Of a DNA stretch of 64,000 bases, positions 1 to 12,719 are shown piece after piece (position 1 is the first letter of the stretch; every line of letters starts with the position of its first letter). The DNA is from Nothopassalora personata. Its lineage: Eukaryota; Ascomycota; Dothideomycetes; Mycosphaerellales; Mycosphaerellaceae. The notes under the pieces are model-generated. The model worked only from the letters and a program-made list of their open reading frames with translations, made no database searches and was not told the origin of the DNA. The position numbers and the translations under genes were made by a program. The stretch lies in NCBI GenBank assembly GCA_033816765.1, contig CM066297.1:62001-126000 (forward strand), in the 5' to 3' direction.

Positions 1-1249
1 TAGACACGCTCTTAAACTAGTTAAGGCCCTCTACGGACTAAAGGAGTCCCCTTTGTTGTAGTACAACTCCCTTACCGAGACGCTAGCCTCCCTTAGAATA
101 GTTCCTCTCTCGGACTCCGAATACATCTACTATAATAATAAGGTTATGTTCTTCTTTTATATAGACGACCTAGTTATGCTATATCACCGCAAGTATAAGG
201 ACTATGCACTTAGCATTAAGAAGCGTCTACTTGCTAAGTACGAGATGCACGAGCTTAGAGATCTTACCTAGTTTCTAGGAATTAAGGTAACACGAGATCG
301 GTAGAAGAGACTGCTATAGCTCTTATAAGAGGACTACATCGAGAAGCTCGCTACTAAGTTTAGCATATCTACTAGCGTACGTAAGACAAATATACTAGTA
401 GATTAACACCTTAACTAGACGGTGCCTAAAGGCTATGTTATAGAAGCCATTAAGATCCTTGCTTACTAACAACGCATTAGATCCCTTAACTTTGTAGTAA
501 CATATATACGCCCGGACATTGCCTTTTCCCTATTAATGCTTTCGTAGTATCTAACTAAGCTAATAGACACGCATCTAAAGCTTATAGACCAGTGCCTACG
601 CTACCTCCTAGAGACTAAGAACCACTGCCTTATGTATAGCGCTAGTAAGCACATCACTAGCCTATATAGTCAACCTAAACATCTCGGCAAGAACTATAAG
701 TTCTTCGGTACATTAGATGCCTCCTACGGCATAAACGTCGACAGGACTAGCTCTAGCGGATAGATCTTTATGCTCTTCGGCGGACTAGTCGACTATAAAG
801 CATCTAAGCAGATTACTGTTACTAAGTCCTTAACCGAAGCCGAACTCCTTAGCCTATTATAAGCGGCATTAGAGCTAATCTAGTAGGAACGCATCTTTGC
901 CGAGATCTATCTCGAGTTTAACTAGTATATATACCTGTACTATAACAACACCTAGACTATTCGACTTATTAACTAGTAAGGGTAAAAGCTTAACACTAAG
1001 CTACGCTATATTAACATCTACCACTACTAGCTCCGCTAGAGAAACTAGCGAGGAGATATCGAGATTCGGTATCTTAACACTAACGACATGCCTATAGATA
1101 GGCTCACTAAGCTGCTACTACTATAAAAGCATAGGCACTTCGTAGAGCTGCTCAACATAGCTAAGGAAGGCGTAGACCCACGCTCCTTAGCGCCCACTAT
1201 AGATGCTAACACTAGCCGCATTACCTTAGGGGGTGATAATAACGCCTAA
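1..1249 (+). mobile_element. Ty1/copia retrotransposon pol 3' part, RIP-inactivated
   Basis: One reading frame starting at base 2 can be followed to about 1249. It reads as the C-terminal part of a Ty1/copia polyprotein: reverse transcriptase with the YIDD catalytic motif (about 158-169), then an RNase H domain containing KASKQITVTKS and EAELLSL (about 795-860), then the usual tail ending in DRLTKLLLL (about 1095-1125). About 22 in-frame stops interrupt it, almost all TAG, as expected from CAG-to-TAG or TGG-to-TAG transitions. No frameshift is needed to read through. The 5' half of the element lies outside the window. It is surely inactive; the pattern points to RIP rather than slow neutral decay. 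Confidence 0.88.
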
Positions 1250-1770
1250 GAAGCGTAGGCCTGCTACTACACTAGTAGTAGCTCTTCTCGACAGTTACTA
1301 GCACTAGGCTTTAACTATAGGACTCTTCTCCTCGGCGCATCGCAGTAGCGATGTAGAACGACATAGTAATTAGCCACTACTAAGCACGACTTCCCTTTTA
1401 TCCTTCTATGCTATATTAGGAAGGAACTAGTAGCAGGACTGTATAAAAACACCTCTTTAGGTCCAAACCCTTCCTCTTTCCTTAACTAACCAACATAGAC
1501 CGGTAGAGGTTATATAGTATGTTCGGCACTACTGTCTCCTCTACCGGCTCCGCACTACCGCCTAGCGCCGCTAGCGCCGCTACCGCTAGAGCAAGCGTCC
1601 ACCATTCACCGGCGCTGCCCTAGCACCACTATTACTAGTAGGTGTTTCTCGAACTCCTATTGGCCCATGGTAAAAGGACCGGAAACACCCCTATTACTAG
1701 TAGCGGTGCAGCGCATACGCACTAGCACAGCAAGGCACCCCAATTGCCGAAGCAACAGCGTACTATAACA
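1234..1770 (+). repeat. Probable 3' LTR of the copia element (end uncertain)
   Basis: A purine run (TTAGGGGG, 1227-1233) directly after the pol frame looks like a polypurine tract. The next bases begin TGATAATAACGCC, a plausible TG start of a 3' LTR. A TATA-like GTATAAAAAC lies at about 1440, as expected for an LTR promoter. I could not find the matching CA end with confidence, so the right border is a guess. Confidence 0.45.
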
Positions 1771-1845
1771 CCTAGGATTTTGATTAAGAATAGAGCGGAC
1801 ATTAAAGCGGACGATAGGCCAAGTAATAAATTCAGCAGATATAAT

Positions 1846-1945
1846 AACCCCTAGGACTCGAACCCACAACCTCACATGTCCGTTGAAATGCAGGGAGATA
1901 GCACGCCTTACCGTTCAGTGCTATAAGAACAGCTCAGCCACCCCA
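1846..1945 (-). other. tRNA-like / SINE-head-like element with pol III boxes
   Basis: On the minus strand a perfect B-box core GGTTCGAGTCC (about 1853-1863) lies roughly 75 nt downstream of an A-box-like TGGCTGAGCTGT (about 1924-1935). The sequence upstream of the A box does not pair with that downstream of the B box, so no acceptor stem forms, and the box spacing is too long for an ordinary intronless tRNA. It is either a decayed intron-bearing tRNA or the tRNA-derived head of a SINE. It contains intact CA and TG dinucleotides, so it is less RIP-damaged than its neighbours. Confidence 0.35.
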
Positions 1946-2225
1946 CCGGACAAGAATCACATCGCTCAGAACCTATTATATAGGTTAACTGCAGTGTGAG
2001 GGACTTAGTGAGATTGTGAATAGGGATGTGAGGCTAGGACAATAGCCTCACCTAAAACGCTGACTCAGCGCCCTACTGTGTAGCTCACAATAGAGCTCCA
2101 ACAAGCGCACAGTAACGACGCCTTACGTCATGGGTGGGTGGGTGGGGTGATAGGTGATAGATAGGGTACACGCGATCACATGCGATCAGCTTATTCACCT
2201 GCAAGCCGCACGAGCTAAGGGGGTG

Positions 2226-2431
2226 TGTCACGATCCAAGCGTGCACCGGCGCTGCAGCCTAATCAAACCTGAGGCAGCAGCGGCTAAGAATCAGGTAACA
2301 TTGATTAGTTACCTACAGCCTTTTCACAAGCAGCCCTTTCAATTCTAGCTTAGATACATGCAATCTACTACCTGCTTTTGAAACACCTTTATGAGCCCAT
2401 TTCATGACTTCCAACTACTTGTAACGTAATA
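2226..2431 (+). repeat. Solo-LTR-like repeat, copy 1
   Basis: It starts TGTCACGATCCAAGCGTGCA and ends near CGTAATA. It is collinear with the copy at 5791-6008: both share the first 22 bases, GATTAGT, TTCAATTCT, ACATGCAAT, GCTTTTG and TGAGCC in the same order. No target-site duplication is visible here (GGGTG on the left, TCTAG on the right). The right end abuts the left arm of the inverted-repeat element. The terminal TGTCACG start resembles LTRs of fungal Ty3/gypsy elements; that family assignment is an inference. Confidence 0.6.
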
Positions 2432-2436
2432 TCTAG

Positions 2437-3660
2437 GAGTCCATAATTGAATATAAATAAGAGTAGAATTAGCCCTCTAGATAGGTAGAAGCAACGGAGC
2501 AAGTTCAACTACTCTTACTACAATACCTACTACTTACTACTCTTATACCTCTTATATCTACCATTTACTACGACTATCCTAAGGCTAACTTCCGCTCTAT
2601 ACCTATCTTTTGATATTAATTTCTAGAGCCTAAAACTAGTCATTAATTAAGCCTTTAAGACGCGTAATATTAAATGTCTTATTGTTAATAGACATTGATA
2701 TTACGTTTTAAAATTCTAGTATTTCATGTTTCTAGAATTAAGAATAGAAGCGTCCTTAGAAGGAAGAATAAGAGCAATTTTCAATGGCTTAAAAATGCCT
2801 TATCCTTTTTATAGAGAGATACTAGCTACTTTTGTAGGGTCCCCCGTTAAGATTTCGCTATTTTTTGTCGTAACGTATTAGTATACGGATTGCGAGTAGG
2901 TTCCCCTTAAGGACTTTATACTTCTAGTAACGCTAGAACTTCTAATTACTTAGAATAGCGCTCCGTAAGAACTTTGTAATGCTATAGGCTCTCTATAGTA
3001 AAGTCCGCCTCATATAGACGGTCCGAAAACAGTTCCGTTTATATTTTTAGCTCGTAGGGTTATTAAAATATTACTGTTTCTAAAACAGTAAGCTTTTAAG
3101 AGGTTAAAACACCCTAGGTTTTGAAAATCCGGGGTGTCTCCTAACCGGAAAGGTATACTAAGATTAGCTATAGTACGTTACTAGGTTAAGAATACCTCGG
3201 AGGTATCGTTATTTTAGGTATAGGGTACGTAATAAAAGTGAGGGGAATCCTTATCCGAGTTAAAACTGCTCGAAGGTTCTTTATTACTTCTCGCTAGGTT
3301 TCGCTTGTTTCTACGCCCGAAGGTATAAATAAGGCGTAGGTATTAGTTTACAATTAGTAGGGACGACTAGGTTCCTTAGGCTAAGAGCTATTTAGGCTTA
3401 TAATCTTTTAGAAGGAGAGGTTATAGCGGAAGTTAGCCTTAGGATGTGTACGATAGTCGTAGTAAATGGTAGGTATAAGAGTAGTAAGAGTAGTAAGAGT
3501 AGTAAGAGTAGTAAGAGTAGTAAGAGTAGTAAGAGTAGTAAGAGTAGTAAGTAGTAGGTACAATAGTAGTAAGAGTAGTATAACTTGCTTCGTTACTTAT
3601 ACCTATCTAGAGGGCTCATTCTACCCTTATTTGTATTTAATTACAGAATCATAGAACCTT
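2437..3660. repeat. Large imperfect inverted repeat (arms about 170-260 bp)
   Basis: The left arm (about 2437-2605) and right arm (about 3402-3660) are inverted copies. GCAACGGAGCAAGTTCAACT in the left arm corresponds to ACTTGCTTCGTTAC in the right, and CTAAGGCTAACTTCCGCT corresponds to AGCGGAAGTTAGCCTTAG. The roughly 800-bp centre is AT-rich with no coding potential that I can read. The right arm carries an expanded 9-bp tandem repeat that the left arm lacks. Related arms recur, in both orientations, through to 12.7 kb. Confidence 0.7.
3468..3555. repeat. 9-bp tandem repeat (AGTAAGAGT)n
   Basis: About eight to nine near-perfect copies of AGTAAGAGT lie inside the right arm of the 2437-3660 inverted repeat. 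A valine-arginine-valine reading frame across it is a by-product of the repeat and not a gene. Confidence 0.85.
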
Positions 3661-4959
3661 CATTGCCACGTAATCTATTGCGTAGGCGTAGATATTCTTA
3701 GAAGTGGATTTGTAAGAAGTTATAGCTAGAACACTCTATCTAATTCTATAACTCGACTTCTAGACCGCATAGAGCGTTCTAGATTTCAACATAGTTAGAA
3801 ACCAGTACGTTCTAACTACTTTAGGAGCCACTAGTCCGGCCCTAGCCTATCACGGCTATAGTGGAGTTATTTATAGCGTTTTGAATGAAAGTTCTAGTAT
3901 TTTACTATCTTAGGATCGTAACTAAGATAGTAACTACTGTGAATAGTAGTTTTTATCCACTTTAGAACTAAGAGCTCTTTACTAAGTAGCTATATAAAGC
4001 TTATAAACTAATAGTTATAAACAAAATTTCTAATATTATACTATCTTAGAGTTGTAATAAGATAGTAACTACAAAGGGCAGTAGCTTATCTCTACTTATT
4101 AGCTGTAGTACTTTTCTTATTAGCTTAATAAAGCTTAGCTTATAGACTTGTATATAATTTCAACCTTAATTATCTAGGCCTTAATCTAAGAATATAGACA
4201 AGGGCAATAATGATAGATAGTACTTTGATTATTTGCCCTTTAAAGGAACGCCCTTAGAGGAAGTTATAACCTTTTAATATAATTGATTTAATTAAAAAAT
4301 AACGACTAGCTCTATAACTATAGGCTAAACTTTAGGCTACTTTACTAAAGCATAAGGATAATACTACTTACTCTATTATATTAGACCTTAGTAAATATAA
4401 CGTAGGCTAGTTATTTATAGAGGCAAAGAATACTCATAGTTAAAATATAATGGTGCTAATATAGGCGCTTGGATTTTAAATATTTATAGTAATAGTAAAG
4501 AAATCATAATTTTATTAAAAGCTTTATCTAAGACTTTAGAAGATAATAGATTCTAAGATAAGTTAGCGCTACTTGCTATCTCTACCGGGCAAGCTACTAG
4601 TTGTATTACTAACTAAGACGCGCTTAGTAGGTATAATAAAGTGAATTAGCTACCGTCCAAGAATAAGAATAGACAATTTATTAAGCTAGTAATGTAAGTT
4701 TATAAACTTTCTATAGTAACTTAGTAAAGCTCTATTAGCTAATAAAGTACATATAAACTATTATTTCTAGTAGTTCCTATCCTACTTACAATTCTAAGAT
4801 AGTATAGTACTAGAATTGCTATTTATAACGCTTTCAAAACGCTATTGTAGTTACTATAGGATAGCCTACTTCTAATATAGTTTAAACTACCTAGTTTCTA
4901 ACTATATTTAATCTAGAATATAGTAGGTACTATATTAACTAATAGTAAACAATAAGTTA

Positions 4960-5400
4960 AACTTCAGTAAGGACAATAAAATTTGTAGTAAGTAGGATAA
5001 GATAGCTAAGAAGCCTAACGAGCTACAAAAAATAAGTAATTACGTTTAGAGAATACTAGAAAAAATGCTAGTACTAACGTAGAAGCTCGTAGTTCTACTA
5101 TAAACCTTAATATTAATTAGTTAGCCTAAATTTACCTTAAGACTTACTAAATAGGAATTATACTAATTGTTTATTATACTATAGTTTAGTAGTAGAAACT
5201 TATACTTAGTAACTATAGTAACGTATTAAAATTCTAAATATAATAGTGCTAATAGTAGCGCTACAATGCAACTAAGAATTATAATTATAAGAATACGTAC
5301 ACGCTATAGAATGTATTAACTATGTGAGCTTTAGCACATCTACTAGATATAAGACTAAAGGCTAAAAGGTAAAAGATAAAACGTAGGATAAATCTCCTAG
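4960..5400 (+). repeat. Internal segment duplicated at 10,640-11,100
   Basis: The string AAGAAGCCTAACGAGCTA, a divergent stretch, then GTTCTACTATAAACCTTAAT occurs here and again at 10,715-10,825, with similar flanks. In the downstream copy an 84-codon open frame (10,767-11,021), rich in Asn and Ser, survives; here it is broken by stops. It is probably the interior of the mosaic element. No domain is recognised. Confidence 0.6.
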
Positions 5401-5790
5401 AAAAGAGCAGGAAGTCTTATTTTATTAGCTACTCTATAAGGTACTTAATATCAGCCTTTATATATCTTAGTTTTAGACTTCTAGAACCTTCTATGCTACG
5501 TAATCTACTATATAGACGTAATTAATCTTAGAAGTAGATTTAGGAAAATTAATAATTAGAACATAATATTGATTTCTATTACTTAACCCCTAGACCGCTT
5601 AAAGAGCTCAAAATTTGAATAATGTTAAGAGGTAATCAGACTACAAGTCTAGCGCTAGCCACTATAGTGAAAGTTAAGTTATTTATTAAGTTATAAATAA
5701 AACTCCCAGTACTATGCAATCTTAGGATATTAGTTTATAAGATATACTCGGTAGATGGTAAGGTTACTTATACTACTAGTAAGATAGTTA

Positions 5791-6008
5791 TGTCACGATC
5801 CAAGCGTGCACCTGGGCAGCAGCCCAAAACAAGACTGAGTCAACGGTTGCCAAGACTCACGTGACTTTGATTAGTCACCGGCAAACTCTTCAATTCTCAA
5901 ACATCTCAATTTTACATAGACACATGCAATACACAACTCGCTTTTGTCACCTCCTTTCATATGAGCCTATACACCAATAATTACGCAGACAGCCGTCACA
6001 ACGTGATA
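5791..6008 (+). repeat. Solo LTR, copy 2, with 5-bp target duplication AGTTA
   Basis: The 218-bp unit starts TGTCACG and ends CGTGATA, which becomes the inverted repeat CGTGACA if one CpA-to-TpA change is undone. It is flanked by AGTTA on both sides (5786-5790 and 6009-6013). The flanks join into AAGATAGTTACTCTAAGAGTAA, and that same uninterrupted string occurs at about 7011-7032 in a paralogous element copy, an effective empty site. The unit still has many CA dinucleotides, so it inserted after most RIP of its host repeat or was itself too short to be RIPed. Confidence 0.8.
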
Positions 6009-9000
6009 AGTTACTCTAAGAGTAAACTTAATATTTAAGATACTAGAATTTTTAGGAAAGTTATAATTACAACTCTCTAAAATAGCATACTATAGCTACA
6101 TAAGGCTAGTACCGGACTAGCAGTAACACTAATTGAATACGTAGTATTGCGTCTATAATAAAATATCGGAGGTTTTAACTTTACTAGATAGGACGCTAGA
6201 TCCCTAATAAGAATATTCTAGATATAACTTCTTATAAATCTACTCTTAAGAGAACTTACGCCTCCGTTATATATTCTACAGTATAGAACATTCTAGAGGC
6301 CTATAATTGAATATATGTTAGAGTAGAATTAGCCTAACGGTACGTCCTATAGGCTTTCTAAAATTACGCGTACCTATACTCTATAGTATAGGTATACTTA
6401 TGATCATGTATATTAATAGGCAATTTATCTGTTTTATAGAAGAGAGCATACTTTTTAGTCTATAGACTTTATATATATATACTCTTACCCTAATAAGTAG
6501 TATCTTAATAAAGCTTTTTAGGGCTATATAAGTTTATAAGCTTTTTAGAGCTACTTAGTATTATTACATAGATATTAACTACTATTTTAAGTAGCTACTA
6601 TCTTAGTTCTAATTCTAAGATAGTATAATACTAGAACTTTTATTTACAACGAGAATATATAATAATAATCGTTATGTTCTATAGTTTTACCTAAAAATAG
6701 TAAGGACGCCCTTAAAAAAGCGCCAATAGGGCTACATAAAGAGCTATAGATAAGAGGTCTCCCAGCTAGAAAGAGGTATATATAAAAGAAGTAACTTAGT
6801 ACGAGATATACTATAAGTTACAAGTATATAATAATATAAGCTATTAGTACTAAAAGCTAGAAAGATTAGGGAACTAAATAGTAATAGCATATAATACCTA
6901 AGAATCAGGCCTAATAGGACCTAAGAGTAGCTAAATATAATGCTTATAGGGATCTATTAGTTTAGAAGCTATATATTTAGTATATAGTAAGGGTACTTAT
7001 ACTAGAAGTAAGATAGTTACTCTAAGAGTAACATTAAGATTTTAGATACTACAATATTGAAGAAAGTTATAAGTATAACTCTTTAAGATATCGTACTCTA
7101 GCTATACTGGGCTAGTGCCGCACTAAGAGTACTAAATATAAGTTATATATGTAGTGTTACGTATCTAATAGAATCTAGCCGGTTCTAGCTATTGATTCAA
7201 ATGTTCTAGATATAACTACTTGTAAATATTAGTTTCGAACCTTAAGAAGCTACTTAGCAAAGTATAAAGCTAATAAGATAGAACAAACTTAGTACTAGCT
7301 ACTTTAAGATACTAGAGTATTCGGATTAATAATTATAACTTCTAAAATAGCTTCCTCTAGCTACTATAGACTAGTACTAACTTAGTAGTACTTAATATAA
7401 GTTATATATGTAGTTCTATGTAAATAATAGAATCTAGAAAGTTCTAGCCTTATGAGATAGGGCCCTAGATTATTAATTCGAATGCTCTAGATATAATTCC
7501 TTATAAAGCTACTTCTAAGAAAAGTAACGCCCACGTAATAGACTAGGCGGCGTAGAGATATTCTAGAGGCCTGTATTTAATAAAAATATAGATAGACAAG
7601 TGTAGAAGTATCCTATTAGATAAGGTAAAGTAACTAAGTAAGTCTACTACTCTTATAACTTTTATCTTAACTATTGTTCTAGATTTACTATAACTTTACT
7701 ACAATTCTTAAGACAAGCTTCCGCTATAGATTAACTTTTTATACTTTTAACCTTAAGGATAAAGGTAAAAAAGTATAGGATAAGTTTCTTATAAAGGAGT
7801 AAAAAGAAGTCTTACTCCTTAGCCTATCTAGCGGGCTAATTCTACTATTCTTTTTATTTAATTATAGGTATTTAGAATGTTCTAGACGCATTATTTATAA
7901 AGTAGGGGGGGTTACTTTCCTTAGAGCGTAGAATCATGAGAAGTTATATCTAGAACATCCTATTTAACAATCTAGTACGCTATCTAGTAAGGCTAGAACG
8001 TTCTACATCCTATTATGTACATTGCACTACTTAAAAACTCATATCTAGGACTACTAGTCTAGTACTAGCCTAATGTAGCTAGGGTATACTATATTAGAGA
8101 GTTATATTTATAACCATCTTAAATGTTCCATTATTTTAAATATTAGTGTGATTCCTAGAGTAACTATCTTGCTTCTAGTATAGGTACACTTTCTATATCC
8201 TAGATATATAGCTTATAAAAAATAAATAGAATATACTTAGTATAATTAATTATACTAGAAGAAAGATAGCTACTTAAAGAGTGAGAATAATATTTAAGAT
8301 ACTACTACCTTTAAGAAGTTATAGATATAACTCTATAAGATAGCTTACCTATTAAAAGCTAGGTTAGGTCATAGAAGAAGCTAGTCTTAGGATTTATAGA
8401 ATACTTATAGTAAATGAACGAAAATATTTAGTACAATACTTATAAGAGTTATATACCTACTTACTTGATTATACTAATCTAGAGAGTTAGGTCTACTATT
8501 ATTGATATCTAACTATTAACTCTTAGAATGTTCTACGCCGCGTACTCTTCTACTTAGTGTAATTACTCTTAGAAGTAGGATTTTAAGAAGTTATAACTTA
8601 AATGTTCTTCACTTGAATACCTAGCTTATAGACTACGTAGAGCGTCCTAGATTTTGATATAGTAAAAAAGTAAAAGTATAAACTATAAAAGAAGCCGCTA
8701 GTCTAGCGCTAGCCTATTATAACTTCAATTAAACTAGTTCTTGCGTTATTATTAGAAGATCTAGTATTATACTATCTAAGAATTAATACAAAGATAGAAA
8801 CTACTAACAGGAGTAGTTTATATCTACTAAATAGCTTATACTAATTTACTTTGTAGCAATAGTAAGCTTATAGACTAATAATACTTGGTTATAAGCTACA
8901 AATATAGTATATAGTAAGCGTACTTCTACTAAAAGTAAGATAGCTATATTAAAGTAATGTTAGTTAACATTTTAGATACTAGAATACATAAGGAAGTTGT

Positions 9001-10639
9001 TATTATACCTCTCTTAAATAACGCATTCTAGCCGTATAAGGCTAGTACTAGACTTACGGTTTCAAATGTAAGATCTATATATACTCCTTTATATTTAATA
9101 AAATCTAGAAGCTCTAGTACGTAGCGTAATGATACTTAGAGGCAGATTTATAATAAGTAATAATTATAACATTCTTTTTTATTCTATAGATTAAGTTCTA
9201 GATAGCCTAGTGCCTTCTAGATTTAACCCCAGTATAAAGTTAAGTAATTTTAGCTTAATAGAGAGCAGCTAGTCCAGCGCTAGCCTCTTACGAGCTAGAG
9301 TTAAATTATTTACGGTGTTAAGAACAAAAGTTTTAGTATTATACAATTTCAGAATTGTAATTAAGATAGGAACTACTAGTAATAGTCGTTTATATCTATC
9401 TTATAGCTAATAGCCCTTTGTCTTACGAATATGCTGATTAATAATCTAGCTTTCCTTCTTATTAGAATTTAAGAATTTCTTATCTCTTCCTTACTTTATT
9501 AATAACTTATTTCTAGTACTACTAGTCTAGTACTAGCCTATATTAACTAGAGTCAGCAAATAAAGAAAGCTATAATTCTAACTTCTTAGGATTTTACTAA
9601 ACTAGTACTAGACTAGCAGTACTAAATATAAATTTTACACGTAGTATTACGTATATTTCAAAGTCTAAAGACTTCTAGCCTTACTAGACAGGGTGCTAGA
9701 TTATTAATTAGAGTACTCTAGATATAACTTATAAATCTTCTACTTAGAGAAGTAATACTTCTTTAATAGATTAAACGGCGTAGAATATTTAAAGAACCTA
9801 TAATAAAATATAGACAGGAGTATAATTAGCTTATTACATAGAGTAAAGTAACGAAGTAAGTCTACTACTCTTATAGGTATTATATTATATTGACTATTAT
9901 TCCCGATTTACTATAATTTTACTACGTATTCTTAAGGCTACTTTCTGCTATAACCTAACTTTAATCTACTAATTTCAAAATATATTAGCGCTATAAGATA
10001 TATTAGCTATATTAGCTAGAGTAGATATAGTAGAAGTTAGCCTAAAGGATTAATAGTAAAATAAAGGATAGGTTAGATATATCAAAGTAGTTAGGAGACT
10101 TATTCCTTAGCCTATCTAAAGGGCTCATACTAGATATCTATATACCTTTAGTATAGACTTCTAGAACCTTCTACGCTATGTAATTTGTTACGTAGATAGT
10201 CCTTTACTTGGAAGCAAATTTATGATAGCTTCGATTAAGAATAATCTAACTAATAATCTAGCTCCCTTCTAGTAAGGACATAGCCTTCTAGACTTTATTA
10301 TATACGTAATATTACGTATATAATTGATATCTTGTATCGCTAAGCCGGAACTAGCCTAAAGCGGCTAAGGTTAGCTATTTAATAGAATCATATTTATAAC
10401 TTCTTAAAATATTTTAGTATCTTCTAGTATCTTTTTACTAGAACTCGTACTATTTATATAGTGCTTATATAATCTATCTCATTACAGTGCTTTATACTGC
10501 TTTATACTTTTCTTAGCAGCTAAATAAAGATTATAAATTATTAACTAGACTTTAATTTATATTATGTAGTATACGCTAGAGACGTAAAGTTCCTAAGAAA
10601 AATATATTAAGACAGTCCTAAAGATAAAGAACCTACTGT

Positions 10640-11100
10640 TATTAGGAAATTTAAGGTAAATAATAAGTTATACTTTAAGAAGGATAATAGCGCCTCTAGT
10701 AAGTAGAATCAAAAGGCTAAGAAGCCTAACGAGCTAAGAAACAAGGTATTACGTCTAGATAGTACTATGAAGAATATTAGTTCTAGTGTAGAGGCTTCTA
10801 GTTCTACTATAAACCTTAATAATAATAATTTCAGCTTAAATTTACCGAATAATTTACGAAATAGGGATAATACTAATTATTCTATCTTACTAGAGCTTAG
10901 TAACAATAACTTAGGCCCGCTAACTATAGAGGTACATAATAATTCTAATTATAATAGCGTAAAGAATAAAGCTAAAACTTTATATAATAATTATAATTAT
11001 AGGAGTATGTCTATGGTATAAGATATAGTAAAGTTATAAGCTATAGTAGATATAGAGGAAGTTAGAGTAAGGGCTAAAAGGTAAAATAAAGGATAAGTCT
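10640..11100 (+). repeat. Second copy of the internal segment
   Basis: This is the paralogue of 4960-5400 (see that entry). It holds an 84-codon open frame at 10,767-11,021 starting ATGAAGAATATTAG, composed mainly of Asn, Ser, Leu and Tyr. The low-complexity composition follows from RIP-driven AT enrichment, so this is treated as element interior and not as a gene. Confidence 0.5.
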
Positions 11101-12719
11101 TTTATCAGAGAGTAATAAGAAGTCCTTTGTCCTTAGTCTTTCTAAAGGGCTAATATTAGTACGTATATACCTTACGTATAGACTACTAAAAATTTTTACG
11201 CTTCGTAATCTATTCTATAAGCGTAACTATTCTTAGAAGTAGGTCTAAAAGAATATGTAATAAGAAATCTTGATTTATCTATATAAATTAACTTCTAGAC
11301 CGTCTATAGCGCTCTAAATCTTGAAAAGTTATGTAATATTACATATAGTTCTAGCTGTATTAGAAGCCGAGAGTCCGGCGTTAGCCTTTTTAAGCTAAAG
11401 TTAAGCTATTTAGTAAGTTGTAGAGAAAAATTCTAGTATAATACTATCTTAGAGTCGTAACTAAGATATTAACTAGTAAGTATAGTAGTTAGTATCTACT
11501 TAAATATTACTTTCAAAGCTAGATATTTAGTGTCTACTAAGAATACTTATACTAGTAGCACTAGTAGCAAGATAGTTATACTAAGAATAACATTAATATC
11601 TAAGATAGTAGAATAGTTAAAAGAATTGTAATTTTGACTCTCTAAAATAGTGAACCCTAGCTATAAGAAAGCTAGTACTAGACTAGCGGTATTAAGTATA
11701 ACTTATCCACGTAGTATTATATATATCATAAACTCTAGAAGGTTATAGTCTTACTAAATAGGGCGTAAGATAATAAATTAGAATGTTTTAGACATAACTT
11801 CTTATAAATCTATATAAGGTATATATAATATATTACGTAGTATAGAATATCTTAGAGACTTATAACTAAGTGCAAATAGGAGTATACTTAGCCTATTGCA
11901 TAGATAGAAGTGACTAAGTAAGTCTACTACTATTACAACTATTATATAAGATATTGTTCTTAATCTACTACAACTTCAGTAAAGAAGTACCAACTGTATT
12001 TAATTATTCTTCTAATTCTAATATACCTATTAATAATGTTTTAGAAGATAAGTTAGTGTTATTACTAAACTATAGTAAGGTAAACTCCGCTAATTCTATT
12101 ACTTATAGAACGTACTACGCCGCATTATCTATTACGTAGGCATAATTATTCTTAGAAGTAGATATATAAGAATTTCTAACTTCAAAATTCTATTTTATTC
12201 TATAACTTAACTTCTAGATGGCTTATAGCACTCTAGAATTAAACATAGTTCAAAACTAACTAGTTATAACTATCTTAGCAGGTATTAGTCTAGTATTAGG
12301 CTATTACGGCTATAAAAATTTATTTATAGCGTTAAAAAGAAAGTTCTCTAAATATACTCTCTTAGGATTGTAACTAAGATAGTTACTACTTGCAGTAGAA
12401 GTTTTCATCTACTTAATAGCTAATAGTACTTTACTATGTAGCTACAAAAATATTAGAAGGTAGGTATAGAGCGGAAGTTAGCCTTAGGACAGTTATAGTA
12501 AATAGTAGGTATAAGAGGTATAAGAGTAGTAAGTAGTAGTAAGAGTAGTAGAACTTACTTCGTTGCTTGTGCCTATCTAGAGGACTGATTCTACTCTTAT
12601 TTACATTCAAGTATAGACTCCTAGAACCTTCTATACTACGTTGTCTATAACGTAGGCATATATATTCTTAGAAGTGGATTCGTAAGAAGTTATAGCATAA
12701 CACTCTATTTAATTCTATA

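Noticed and set aside
3400..3560. Possible CRISPR-like repeat array
   Set aside because: The 9-bp units are contiguous with no spacers, and the genome is eukaryotic.
3466..3654. Frame with repeated RVVRVV residues
   Set aside because: It is produced by the AGTAAGAGT tandem repeat in RIPed DNA; the flanking arm copies are not open.
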